In this document: piece by piece, positions 5,894 to 13,750 of the stretch | Numbering within the stretch: position 1 is the first letter of the stretch | Layout of the letters: each line of letters begins with the position of its first letter | From: a virus | Virus record (IMG/VR): IMGVR_UViG_3300025141_000609 | Location: 1-27,030 of that record | DNA length: 27,030 nt | Strand: one strand, 5' to 3' | Position numbers and translations under genes: made by a program | The notes under the pieces: generated by a model | What the model saw: only the letters and a program-made list of their open reading frames with translations | What the model was told of the DNA's origin: nothing | The model's database searches: none

Positions 5894-8646
5894 TATGCCC
5901 GCTCTATCACATCCATGCTTGGATTAATATAAACAACGTCAGGGCTGAGTGCGACACCGACGACCTGTACAAATGCGCCATCAGTGGACGGTGCAGTATG
6001 GGTCATAGCCCCTGCGGTCTCTGACAAATACAAAGTAGATCCTGTCGTCCAGTTCCAAGTATCATCACGAATAAATCCATGAAGCAGTATTGTACCCGTT
6101 GCCGTATCAGAAATTGCAGCGGGTGCAATTCCTATAACTCTAGCAGTGGCATATGTACTTGCATCTGCTTCAACTACTTCTGAAGTTGTTGTATGGACAC
6201 AAACTAAATCAAACGCCGCTATCGCCCCACCAGCCAACATTTGGGCTGTTATTCCTGTATAAGTATGGTCTGTTCCCGCAAGCAAGGGAGTGGACATGTC
6301 AACGGTTCCTGCGTCACCCAAATTCACTACGCCACCATCCGCAAGATACAAATCCGACCACTGATTTGAAGCCGTTCCCAGTGCCGTTCCATCATCACTC
6401 GCTGGAAACATAGCCGCATCTGTGAGTCGCACTTCGGACGATTGTGCAACTGCAAAAGTCATACGTTGATTAGTCTGATCGTATTGAATATGTCCATCAA
6501 ATCTAGCATTTCCCGAACTTGCATCGGCGAATGCGATAGTGCCGTAGCCATCGCTTGCACTACGAAGTGTGATAGTTGGATTTTCCGCCGAACCCGTACT
6601 AGAAATTACCAGTTTTGTATCACCATAATATGAACTTGGGCTAGTTTCCCCAATTCCAACATTACCCGCTGAATCTATAAGCATTTTTTCAGCGGCAGCT
6701 TCACTAGCAGCCGTTTTAAAACTTAGTTTAGTTGCATTATTACTTGAACTAAAGTCTCCTTCAGATACAGCTTCAATACCAGCAGCTACTAATATAGCAT
6801 CTGTTCCTGTCCCCTCATCAGGTGCTTGAAAATTAATGGCACCAAGAACATCATCAGCAGCAATGTCGGTTTCACCAGTCTGTAATGTTAATAGGAAGGG
6901 ATTATTATCAGCAGTAGCTGTAGATTTTAGAAATAAACCATCATCAGGATCGTGAGTAACTGTTACATCCTGATCATTACCAAAATAAATTACACTACTA
7001 TCAGCAAGATATATATCATTCCATTCTGCACTACTTGTACCTATATCCCTAGTACCACTTCCATCTGGGACAATATTTGAGCCAATACTTGTAAGATCCG
7101 GTGCTCCAATATATGTTTTAAGTCTAGATGCTGCTGTTTTTCTATTTGTACCCCCCGCACCGTTGTCTATTATGAATAGATCCGCATCTACGATAGCCTC
7201 CCCAATATCAGTACCACCGTCAATATCCAATGTGGTTAAAGGAGTTGTTCCAGCAGTTAAGCCTGATCCTGACCCCGCAAAAGAAGTAGCTGTAAATACA
7301 CCCGTTGAACTTAAAGAAGCTTTTTCAGCAGCGGCCTCGCTTGCAGCCGTTTTAAAACTAAGTTTAGTAGCATTGTTGCTAGAACTAAAATCTCCTTCAG
7401 AAACAGCCTCGATACCCGCTGCTACAAGAATAGCATCCGTACCTTGAGCCTCATCTGGAGCCTGGAAATTAATAGCACCTAATACATCATTTGCAGCGAT
7501 ATCTGTTTCGCCTGTCTGTATAGTTAAAAGAAATGGATTATCATCACCCGTAGCTATACTCTTTAAAATTAAACCGTCATCAGGATCGTGAGTAACTGTT
7601 ACATCCTGATCATCACCAAAATAAATAATACCGTCATCTGCAAGATACAGATCACTCCACTCTAGTGAAGCTGAACCTAATGTTGCACCATCTGCAGCAC
7701 TAGGAACGATAGATGTTTCCGCTGTGAATGTATTTGTACGAATACCTGAAGTACCATTGTCAATAGCACCGAAACCAGAAGTTATAGAACCAGAGTCTAA
7801 TGCTCCAGTTGTAACGATATTACTCCCACCTACACTATGGCTTGCGAAATAAGTTGATACAGTATCAACATTAGTCATTCGCATCGTACCGCCATCATTT
7901 ATAAGAATACCATCTCCACTTGCTACAGAAGTAGTGCCTCTAGCAGTATCGCCATCAATTAAGTTCAATTCCGCTGCAGTTGTCGTAACTGCCGTACCTG
8001 CATAAGCAAATTTACCCGCTGAAGATACATTAAAAGTAGCATTATCTTCAATTCTTGCTACCTCTGTACCATCGTACTGTTGGAATATAATATCTTTTGA
8101 ATCAACTAAAGGCTTGATTACTACATCAGATGAACTGTTCGTAATTTGTAGCATTGGAGTTCCATCGTCCTCATAGGTAATACCATGAGTTGTAGAACCT
8201 GCATCTAAAGTGATACCCCCCGCCGATTCTATATTAATAGAGTCGATTGCTGTACCATCGGAAACTAAATCTAAATCACCATCAGCATTAGAATAGATAT
8301 AAGTTCCCGTATCCTGAAACATTAATTTTTCTGTACTATTAACTAAAATATCATCGGAAAATTTAAAATAGTCTTCATCCTCCATCCAAGTCAGAACACC
8401 ATCATTGGTTTCTCCATCAAAAGTAACTGCAATATCTGTACCAGCAGTACCATCACCAATAGTAATAGCTGTTCCTAAAAGCTTGGTTACATCACCACCT
8501 TCAGCACTAGTACCATCATGGGTATGTCCTGTATCGGCTGCAAACGCTGTTACTAATTGATCGAACTCATCGTTAAAATGTGATGCTTCGATAGTAGCAC
8601 CGTCTACAATAGTAGATGAACTTTGTCTAGTATAAGTAGCTCCCAT
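5893..8646 (-). CDS. Tail fibre protein (917 aa) with internal duplication
   Basis: The N-terminus (MGATYTRQSSSTIVDGATIE... GHTHDGTSAEGGD, 1-51) matches the conserved attachment region of marine phage tail fibres. The shaft is made of beta repeats rich in Asp/Gly/Thr/Ser. A block of about 125 residues occurs twice (318-442 and 530-654) with no insertions between copies and about 88% identity over 114 aligned residues. A third partial copy lies at 752-785. After residue 654 comes MLIDSAGNVGIGETSP, a module start common in fibres, then a distinct C-terminal domain (about 785-917) ending MDVIERA. The protein should be a trimeric host-recognition fibre. It is TAATG-coupled on both sides, to the gp10-like gene and to the Gly-rich adhesin. 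The C-terminal third has higher GC than the rest. Confidence 0.88.
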   Translation of the reverse strand: MGATYTRQSSSTIVDGATIEASHFNDEFDQLVTAFAADTGHTHDGTSAEGGDVTKLLGTAITIGDGTAGTDIAVTFDGETNDGVLTWMEDEDYFKFSDDILVNSTEKLMFQDTGTYIYSNADGDLDLVSDGTAIDSINIESAGGITLDAGSTTHGITYEDDGTPMLQITNSSSDVVIKPLVDSKDIIFQQYDGTEVARIEDNATFNVSSAGKFAYAGTAVTTTAAELNLIDGDTARGTTSVASGDGILINDGGTMRMTNVDTVSTYFASHSVGGSNIVTTGALDSGSITSGFGAIDNGTSGIRTNTFTAETSIVPSAADGATLGSASLEWSDLYLADDGIIYFGDDQDVTVTHDPDDGLILKSIATGDDNPFLLTIQTGETDIAANDVLGAINFQAPDEAQGTDAILVAAGIEAVSEGDFSSSNNATKLSFKTAASEAAAEKASLSSTGVFTATSFAGSGSGLTAGTTPLTTLDIDGGTDIGEAIVDADLFIIDNGAGGTNRKTAASRLKTYIGAPDLTSIGSNIVPDGSGTRDIGTSSAEWNDIYLADSSVIYFGNDQDVTVTHDPDDGLFLKSTATADNNPFLLTLQTGETDIAADDVLGAINFQAPDEGTGTDAILVAAGIEAVSEGDFSSSNNATKLSFKTAASEAAAEKMLIDSAGNVGIGETSPSSYYGDTKLVISSTGSAENPTITLRSASDGYGTIAFADASSGNARFDGHIQYDQTNQRMTFAVAQSSEVRLTDAAMFPASDDGTALGTASNQWSDLYLADGGVVNLGDAGTVDMSTPLLAGTDHTYTGITAQMLAGGAIAAFDLVCVHTTTSEVVEADASTYATARVIGIAPAAISDTATGTILLHGFIRDDTWNWTTGSTLYLSETAGAMTHTAPSTDGAFVQVVGVALSPDVVYINPSMDVIERA
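6685..7059 (-). repeat. Fibre repeat copy 2 (125 codons)
   Basis: Encodes residues 530-654 of the tail fibre, from SGTRDIGTSSAEW to SEAAAEK. It is the partner of 7321-7695. The end of this copy is close to where GC content rises and where the C-terminal fibre domain begins. Confidence 0.9.
7321..7695 (-). repeat. Fibre repeat copy 1 (125 codons)
   Basis: Encodes residues 318-442 of the tail fibre, from ADGATLGSASLEW to SEAAAEK. It aligns gap-free with 6685-7059 at an offset of 212 residues. The last 41 residues are identical in both copies although about 20 silent bases differ. Confidence 0.9.
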
Positions 8647-10157
8647 TATCTTCTTCCTCCCGGTACTACATCTAATTCAAATCCTCTTATTACAAAGGGA
8701 TTATTTGTTGAACTATCCTGTGAAATTTTTACTGCTATTGCAAATCCAGAACCTACCATTAATTGTCGTAAAATAGGTGTGCCAAATCCTCCATAAAAAC
8801 CACTTCCGTATGTGGCAGATCCATATAAAGGTAAGGCAGCTTCACTAATACTTATAGCTGATGGTTGAATTACCCGAGTATCCTCATAATCAAATTTAGC
8901 TGCAAGTTGAAAAGTCATAGCTCCTTCTGCTTCATAATTTAAATTAATTCTTTTTAAAAGCTTTCTAATTCCCGGATCACCAAAAGTTAAATCGGGAGAT
9001 GTATATGTTGCAGGTATATTAGCCCCATTGAAATCATTACCTGATTCTTGTTGATAAATATATCCGTCACTATATCCCCCGTGTAGAACATATTCTGTAT
9101 CACCAATAAAATCACTTGTACAAACATAGGGTTTAATACCCCGTATATCAGACCACTCCCAAGTTAAATTTCCAGATGCTTGTCTTTTTAAAACACCAAT
9201 TAAACCTTCGGAAGCTAGTTCAGCAGTACCTGAAGTATTAGGAAAAAATAGTCTATACTGTGTTTTTTCTCTTATTACCAAAGATGACATATCTGCACTA
9301 GTAGCTGATGTTAAAGTACTTTGTACAGCTTTAGATATCGTTCCTAGTTCGACATCACCAATTTTTTCCGTAGCAGCAACTGTACGAACACCATCAGGAG
9401 CTAGGAATATAATATCTCCTGCTATTTCTTGAATTGAAAATCTATTTATACAACCAATATTTCTAGAAATTGGCACAACTTGAAAATCCGCCATAGATGT
9501 TCCAGATAATCTAAAAATAGAATTTTCACAGAAAATATACAGTTGATCACGAAAAGCTTTTAAGCCTACTACTTTATCACCTACATCTATCTCCCCCGCA
9601 CCATTTGCAGGGGTAAAATCATTTTCTGAGTAAGGAGCACAGAAGGTTATTTTACTGGTATTACCTGAATTAGTTCCTGTGAAAAATAGATGGTTTCTAA
9701 ATTCTTCTACCGTGTGAGGATCAGCCGGTGCTCCAGTACTACTTAGTAATGTGTAAGTACTACCATCGTAGATAAAAGCCTGATTATCTCCATCAGCCCC
9801 AGCTATTTTCTCCGTATTGGCCCATCTGTACTTAGTAAAATTATATCTTTCAGCACCTGTTCTATTTGTTACTATATCAGTCCACCCCGAACCTGTACCC
9901 TTTACCAAATTAGCTCCCCGGGCTGCTATCACACTAGAACCTAATATCTGCACACCAAGAACAGCCCCTGAACCGGATATTTCATTAGAATCATACTTAG
10001 TAAAGCCATTTATTCTACGATATCCACCCGTAATAGCAGGTTCAAAATTCTCCAGTACTTTACAAGATCCCGGGGGCATGGATAAAACACTTGTATCTTT
10101 AATTAGCCCCCCTTCACAAGAGACGGGAAAGGGTTGCTGTAATGAAGTTTGTGGCAT
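8646..10157 (-). CDS. Tail nozzle/stabilisation protein, P22 gp10-like (503 aa)
   Basis: The protein starts MPQTSLQQPFPVSCEGGL and soon has SVLSMPPGSCKVLENFEPAITGGYRRINGF (about 24-53). This is the typical opening of podovirus packaged-DNA stabilisation or tail-hub proteins, in which an N-terminal strand pairs with the adaptor. The rest is all-beta with repeated blade-like segments: ADGDNQAFIYDGSTY, EFRNHLFFTGTN, AFRDQLYIFCENSIFRLSG, IAGDIIFLAPDGVRTVA. This suggests a beta-propeller core as in P22 gp10 or T7 gp12. The role is to close the portal channel and form the tail nozzle. It starts directly after the stop of the gp11-like gene and shares TAATG with the fibre gene, the order expected for connector, nozzle, fibre. 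Confidence 0.8.
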   Translation of the reverse strand: MPQTSLQQPFPVSCEGGLIKDTSVLSMPPGSCKVLENFEPAITGGYRRINGFTKYDSNEISGSGAVLGVQILGSSVIAARGANLVKGTGSGWTDIVTNRTGAERYNFTKYRWANTEKIAGADGDNQAFIYDGSTYTLLSSTGAPADPHTVEEFRNHLFFTGTNSGNTSKITFCAPYSENDFTPANGAGEIDVGDKVVGLKAFRDQLYIFCENSIFRLSGTSMADFQVVPISRNIGCINRFSIQEIAGDIIFLAPDGVRTVAATEKIGDVELGTISKAVQSTLTSATSADMSSLVIREKTQYRLFFPNTSGTAELASEGLIGVLKRQASGNLTWEWSDIRGIKPYVCTSDFIGDTEYVLHGGYSDGYIYQQESGNDFNGANIPATYTSPDLTFGDPGIRKLLKRINLNYEAEGAMTFQLAAKFDYEDTRVIQPSAISISEAALPLYGSATYGSGFYGGFGTPILRQLMVGSGFAIAVKISQDSSTNNPFVIRGFELDVVPGGRR

Positions 10158-11465
10158 TTATACCGACCTTATATAATTATTGGTATTTATATTTTCTGTA
10201 CGCATTCTTTTTACACCATCTTCATACTCTTGTAAGCACAAGGCAGCAGCTTGATAATCCGACCTTAAAGTGTGTGCATAATACCTCACCCGAGCGGTTA
10301 TAACATCGTGATATCGGGAAGGCAGATCCGGCGTATCTGTATCTGCAGATAACTCGGTAGGATCATCCCAGAAATCAAATTTCAAATTGTATCCTCCCGT
10401 TTTTGGCACAGGAGTAACTATTATCTCATTGTTTAGGCTCTTGGTTACATATGAAGGAGTTCCATACCTGTCAGGATTTCTACTATTGTCATATGCACGA
10501 TGGTTAGAACTGTAATCTTCCCAGGTAATAAAGCCTAATTTCTTACCTTCTTGATCTAAGGAAACGGTTACAAAGTCTACATGCACATTTGCACTGGCTT
10601 CATTGGATAAGGTTATAAAAGGAGTTTGTGTAGAGGGTGTAAAAGTAGTTGTGTAGGTTTTACCCCACCCTAAATTAGTAGTTGTAAAAGAGGTAGCAAG
10701 GTCGGCATCTTTATCTGAAGAAGAACCTGCGTACACCTTTAAAGTGGCTGTAGTAGCACTTGTATCTCCAGACACGAACCGAACATTTATTCGATAGGTT
10801 TCTCCTTCTGACATGTCGGTTTTACCGTCTGCATCATACAATTGAGTATCTATAGTACCATCGTTTAATACAACAGACCCATTGTGTTCATTACTAAAAG
10901 CGGGAGTACCAGAAGTAGTAGTACCTGCAGGATTACTAGCACGAGAAGTCCAGTAATTACTGTAATCTGTAGATACTGCAAATTCTCCACCTTCTAAAAC
11001 ATTTCTTGGTTGTAAGATCATATTATCATATTCAATATGCCGAGAGTTTATTACAGAACCTACTGTTCTAGTAGCTCCTGAAAGAACTCCTGTGATAGTC
11101 TCCGCTGAAAAAGTTCCAGAGACCGGTTCTACAACCAAATAATTAGCTTCGGAAACCTGTACAACTCCTACTGCAGAAGATGTACCTCCTGTGATACGCT
11201 CGTGTTTTCTAAAAGTTCCCGAACCTCCACTTATAGTCAGTTTGACAGGATGTTTGTAAACTTCTTTACCTTGAATAAGAGCGTACTCGGCAGATGTATA
11301 ATTCCAGGGCCATTCCATTTGGTGTGCGTCGATATCCCGAATAGCTTTATTTATAGTATCCCCAATAAATACATGAAAAGAAGCTGTTTGTCCACTCACA
11401 CTACTTGAAATAGTAGGTTCGTTTAATTCTCTCATCACATTGTTAAATAAGGTGAGATAGTTCAT
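10158..11465 (-). CDS. Head-to-tail adaptor, T7 gp11-like, with beta-sandwich insertion (435 aa)
   Basis: Residues 1-70 (MNYLTLFNNVMRELNEP...AIRDIDAHQMEWPWN) and 305-435 (FITWEDY..., DFWDDPTELSADTDTPDLPSRYHDVI, then AALCLQEYEDGVKRMR) are the two halves of a podovirus gp11/tail-tubular-A type adaptor. These proteins bind under the portal. Between them lie about 235 residues of beta-rich sequence. The first part has GTFRKHERITGGTSSAVGVV-like strands (80-135). The second part (about 155-304) looks like a carbohydrate-binding-module jelly roll (QLYDADGKTDMSEGETYRINVRF). The usual adaptor is near 200 residues, so the insertion roughly doubles it. It could form decorations around the neck. Position right before the gp10-like gene supports the call. 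Confidence 0.78.
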   Translation of the reverse strand: MNYLTLFNNVMRELNEPTISSSVSGQTASFHVFIGDTINKAIRDIDAHQMEWPWNYTSAEYALIQGKEVYKHPVKLTISGGSGTFRKHERITGGTSSAVGVVQVSEANYLVVEPVSGTFSAETITGVLSGATRTVGSVINSRHIEYDNMILQPRNVLEGGEFAVSTDYSNYWTSRASNPAGTTTSGTPAFSNEHNGSVVLNDGTIDTQLYDADGKTDMSEGETYRINVRFVSGDTSATTATLKVYAGSSSDKDADLATSFTTTNLGWGKTYTTTFTPSTQTPFITLSNEASANVHVDFVTVSLDQEGKKLGFITWEDYSSNHRAYDNSRNPDRYGTPSYVTKSLNNEIIVTPVPKTGGYNLKFDFWDDPTELSADTDTPDLPSRYHDVITARVRYYAHTLRSDYQAAALCLQEYEDGVKRMRTENINTNNYIRSV

Positions 11466-11474
11466 TGTTATTCC

Positions 11475-11831
11475 TTACAAGATAGGTGTATATAATTCTT
11501 CTATAAATACGGACACATAAAAAGCATCAGCAGTAGCAGCCTGGGCTTTTAGAACATCCGTTGCGTCTAAAAAAACATTTAAATTGTCCAGCCGTAAATA
11601 ATCATCCGTAGCTACTTGCTTATCGTGTATAAGACTATAGGTAGCAGTAGCAGATGTATCTGTCCATTGAATATTTAAATTCCTAGCACTACTATCATAG
11701 TTAGCTATGAACATCTCTCGAACTATAGATGTAGTTTTAGCCGGTACTGTATAAACAGTAGTTAAATCTGTACTGGTTAAATTTACAGCAGCATTAACTA
11801 GTCTAACAGATCTTTGTAAAGTACCAGCCAT
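11475..11831 (-). CDS. Small beta-rich connector or head-completion protein (118 aa)
   Basis: It is mostly beta strands (LTTVYTVPAKTTSIVREMFIANY, LNIQWTDTSATATYSLIHD) with a short helical break (LDATDVLKAQA) and no catalytic motif. I recall comparable 110-120 residue proteins beside adaptor genes in marine phages. A role in the neck, or on the capsid surface, is inferred from position between the protease and the gp11-like adaptor. The ATG overlaps the protease stop as TAATG, so expression should follow the protease. It ends nine bases before the adaptor gene. Confidence 0.65.
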   Translation of the reverse strand: MAGTLQRSVRLVNAAVNLTSTDLTTVYTVPAKTTSIVREMFIANYDSSARNLNIQWTDTSATATYSLIHDKQVATDDYLRLDNLNVFLDATDVLKAQAATADAFYVSVFIEELYTPIL

Positions 11832-12664
11832 TATTCCATTTCTTCTATCTCAGGTTCATCCCCAAGAATATAGCCATAATTATTATCTCTCAGAAATATT
11901 CTAATTTCAGAGATTGGCCTAGCCCAACCCATATGTGTTATGACTGAACCCCAACCATACGCCGACACCATACTTGGAACACCAATTAGTTCATAGACTC
12001 TACGAGGACTGTATACATACAAAGATCCTCCTGAATTTCCAAAAATAATGGGGCTACTTGCTAAATACAAGTCATTACCATGCGTATCTTTGCCATACCC
12101 CGACAATAAGCCCATAGTTGGAAAAGGGGGCTTACCTAAACCTGCACCTACAGCATATACCGTAGAGAAGATCCACGGCCCTTCATCCTTATCTTCAGGG
12201 TACAATGTAGCAACATAGGGCATTTTACGCTCGGTATCTTCTACCTGCAATAAAGCTAAATCTCTACCTTTATCATAAGCTACGATATTAGCAATCCTAC
12301 CGATAGTACCTACAGCAGTGCTAAAATTATTATATTCCCACAGGTCTATATTTACAGGACGCCTAGTTTCTGTTTCAACATGTTCTTTTTGCTCAGGGTT
12401 CCAAACTTTATTTAACTTAACATAATTTTGAACTACATGCCAGTTGGTTAGAATGTAACTTTCATATTCCTGATTTTCATTTAGATCTGAGTAAATTACG
12501 GTTCCAGAACCTGTGCCGTTTCCTACTCTCACAAGAACAGTAGGATAGAGCATTTCCATATGCTCCTGTTCAGGAACTGTACCACTTTTATTCGGATTAG
12601 CAAGAGCTAGAGTCGAGCCGAGTGTGATAGATACAGACAGTAAAATAGCAGCAAGCAATTTCAT
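11831..12664 (-). CDS. Secreted trypsin-like serine protease (277 aa)
   Basis: A signal peptide is clear: MKLLAA, a hydrophobic core, and ALA at 20-22 as the likely signal peptidase I site. The mature part has the chymotrypsin/HtrA catalytic triad H76 (LTNWHVV), D135 (DKGRDLALLQV) and S211 (FGNSGGSLY). GTGSGTVI (about 50-57) lies before the His as in DegP-type domains. There is no PDZ domain, and the C-terminus is an acidic tail (GDEPEIEEME). It should act in the periplasm or outside, unless the signal is not used. It starts with AAGGAG four bases after the Hsp20 gene and is coupled by TAATG to the next gene. A secreted protease amid capsid and tail genes is odd. It could help lysis, modify the host surface, or process virion proteins. 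The family call is firm; the role is not. Confidence 0.88.
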   Translation of the reverse strand: MKLLAAILLSVSITLGSTLALANPNKSGTVPEQEHMEMLYPTVLVRVGNGTGSGTVIYSDLNENQEYESYILTNWHVVQNYVKLNKVWNPEQKEHVETETRRPVNIDLWEYNNFSTAVGTIGRIANIVAYDKGRDLALLQVEDTERKMPYVATLYPEDKDEGPWIFSTVYAVGAGLGKPPFPTMGLLSGYGKDTHGNDLYLASSPIIFGNSGGSLYVYSPRRVYELIGVPSMVSAYGWGSVITHMGWARPISEIRIFLRDNNYGYILGDEPEIEEME

Positions 12665-12668
12665 TTTT

Positions 12669-13064
12669 CTACTCCTTCTTAATTGTAATTATTTTTTCTT
12701 TCTCTTCTTCTGGAATAACCTTTTCCAAGTCTATTTCCAGCAACCCATCTTTTAGTTTGGCGTTTACAATATTCATGTTAGGGGCTAGACAGAAATCTTT
12801 ACGAAAATTTCTAGTAGCAATTCCTTTCCATGTATAATCACAATCTTTCTTTTCTTGTTTATTAGCACAGATACTGAGAGTATTTTTTTGTGTGCTAATT
12901 GTTAAATCATCAGATGAAAATCCTGCGACAGCCATTGATAATTTATATTTATTATCCCCCTGTATTTCTACATTGTACGGGGGATAAGTAGTTTTGTTTA
13001 CAGTTGTAAACATCTGATCGAACATACGATCAAAACCAATGAACATTTTGCTTAAATCATTCAT
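12669..13064 (-). CDS. Small heat-shock protein, Hsp20/alpha-crystallin family (131 aa)
   Basis: The alpha-crystallin domain spans about residues 27-118: PPYNVEIQGDNKYKLSMAVAGFSSDDLTIS, then GIATRNFRKDFCLAP. It ends with the signature A-x-x-x-x-G-L as NAKLKDGLLEIDL (101-113). A C-terminal ITI (126-128) fits the I-x-I anchor used for oligomer assembly. The length is close to that of IbpA-type proteins, with a short N-terminal arm containing FDRMFDQMF. It holds unfolding proteins without ATP, in the cytoplasm. Cyanophages and other marine phages carry Hsp20 genes, usually linked to capsid or scaffold genes. Here it sits just after head genes and before the protease. The ribosome site is strong (TTAGGAGGATACTATG). 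Confidence 0.92.
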   Translation of the reverse strand: MNDLSKMFIGFDRMFDQMFTTVNKTTYPPYNVEIQGDNKYKLSMAVAGFSSDDLTISTQKNTLSICANKQEKKDCDYTWKGIATRNFRKDFCLAPNMNIVNAKLKDGLLEIDLEKVIPEEEKEKIITIKKE

Positions 13065-13086
13065 AGTATCCTCCTAAAGATCTATA

Positions 13087-13112
13087 CAATACTCCTGTTA
13101 CAGCAAGTATTG
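13087..13112 (-). other. RNA stem-loop before the Hsp20 gene
   Basis: CAATACT (13087-13093) pairs perfectly with AGTATTG (13106-13112), and an inner CTG/CAG pair closes a small TAA loop. On the transcript it lies between the 182-residue gene stop and the Hsp20 ribosome site. No U run follows, so a processing site or attenuator is more likely than a terminator. Confidence 0.5.
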
Positions 13113-13124
13113 AATAATTAAATT

Positions 13125-13154
13125 TATATAGTATTAGGTAAACGGAAGCGCCAA
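13125..13154 (-). promoter_or_regulatory. Weak sigma70-like promoter candidate
   Basis: TTGGCG (13154-13149) and TATATA (13130-13125) are separated by 18 bases on the minus strand, each matching the consensus at four of six positions. It would serve the Hsp20-protease pair. AT-rich DNA yields such matches by chance, so this is tentative. Confidence 0.2.
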
Positions 13155-13682
13155 AGTACCATCGCCAAAAACAACACCGTCTACGATCCACTTGGAATCA
13201 CTCGCAGCCAAATAGGTCAAGCGACTTCCCAAGAAACGACCTTTGGTATCTGCATCAGCAACGAACTGATGATCAGCAGCAGCAGGAGTAGACCAACCAA
13301 TAGTAGCACCTGCGTTAACAGCTACATGGCTATCTACATTATCTTTATCCACGATCCAACAACCACCTTGTAGTACATCAGAACTTGAAGCAGCGTCGAT
13401 CTGCCAAGTTCCAGTAAAGGTAGTAGTCACGATGAAGTCAAAGAAATATCCTGCAGCAGCAGCAGGTAAAGTAATGGTAATACCCGCCGCACGATCTAGA
13501 GTGAAAATTTTACCCGAATCCGCTGCAACCAAAGTCTTGGTAGAATCTGTAATAGCTTCTACAGTCCTACGAAGACCGGAGACAGTCATCAGCGGGGCAT
13601 TTCCAGCAGTAAAATCGTAGCTGCTTGCATACTGTGGCACCTGCAAAAACCTATTATTTAGGTCAGTTGTCATAGATGTCAT
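13134..13682 (-). CDS. Beta-rich head-surface-like virion protein (182 aa)
   Basis: The sequence is almost all beta strands with many Ala/Thr/Asp residues. Examples are GKIFTLDRAAGITITLPAAAAGYFFDFIV (about 58-86) and the C-terminal SKWIVDGVVFGDGTLALPFT. I recognise no domain. The TLPAAAAG...FDFIVTTTFTGTWQI pattern is common in marine phage proteins that follow the major capsid gene and are usually annotated only as structural. A capsid decoration or vertex role is inferred. AAGGAGATATACTAATG places the ribosome site correctly for the first ATG (MTSMTTDL) rather than the second Met. It is the first gene after the strong hairpin at 13709-13743. Confidence 0.7.
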   Translation of the reverse strand: MTSMTTDLNNRFLQVPQYASSYDFTAGNAPLMTVSGLRRTVEAITDSTKTLVAADSGKIFTLDRAAGITITLPAAAAGYFFDFIVTTTFTGTWQIDAASSSDVLQGGCWIVDKDNVDSHVAVNAGATIGWSTPAAADHQFVADADTKGRFLGSRLTYLAASDSKWIVDGVVFGDGTLALPFT

Positions 13683-13708
13683 TAGTATATCTCCTTAGTT
13701 AAAGTTAA

Positions 13709-13743
13709 GGAAGAAGGAAGAGAACTAGCCCCTTCCCTCTTCC
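13709..13743 (-). terminator. Strong stem-loop after the capsid cassette; terminator-like
   Basis: On the minus-strand transcript GGAAGAGGGAAG pairs with CTTCCTTCTTCC across an 11-base loop: a 12-bp stem with one G-U pair. It starts seven bases after the 165-residue gene stop and is followed by UUAACUUUAACU, which is U-rich but broken. It may act as a partial terminator, or protect the 3' end of the capsid mRNA. Confidence 0.6.
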
Positions 13744-13750
13744 AATTAGT

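Noticed and set aside
7163-7447. Plus-strand 94-codon frame in the fibre gene
   Set aside because: It lies opposite the well-supported fibre repeat, and its product is an Ala/Ser/Val-rich shadow.
13121-13140. TAATACTATATAAAT resembling a T7-type phage promoter
   Set aside because: Only the first six bases match the T7 consensus; the remaining specific positions do not, and no RNA polymerase gene is in view.
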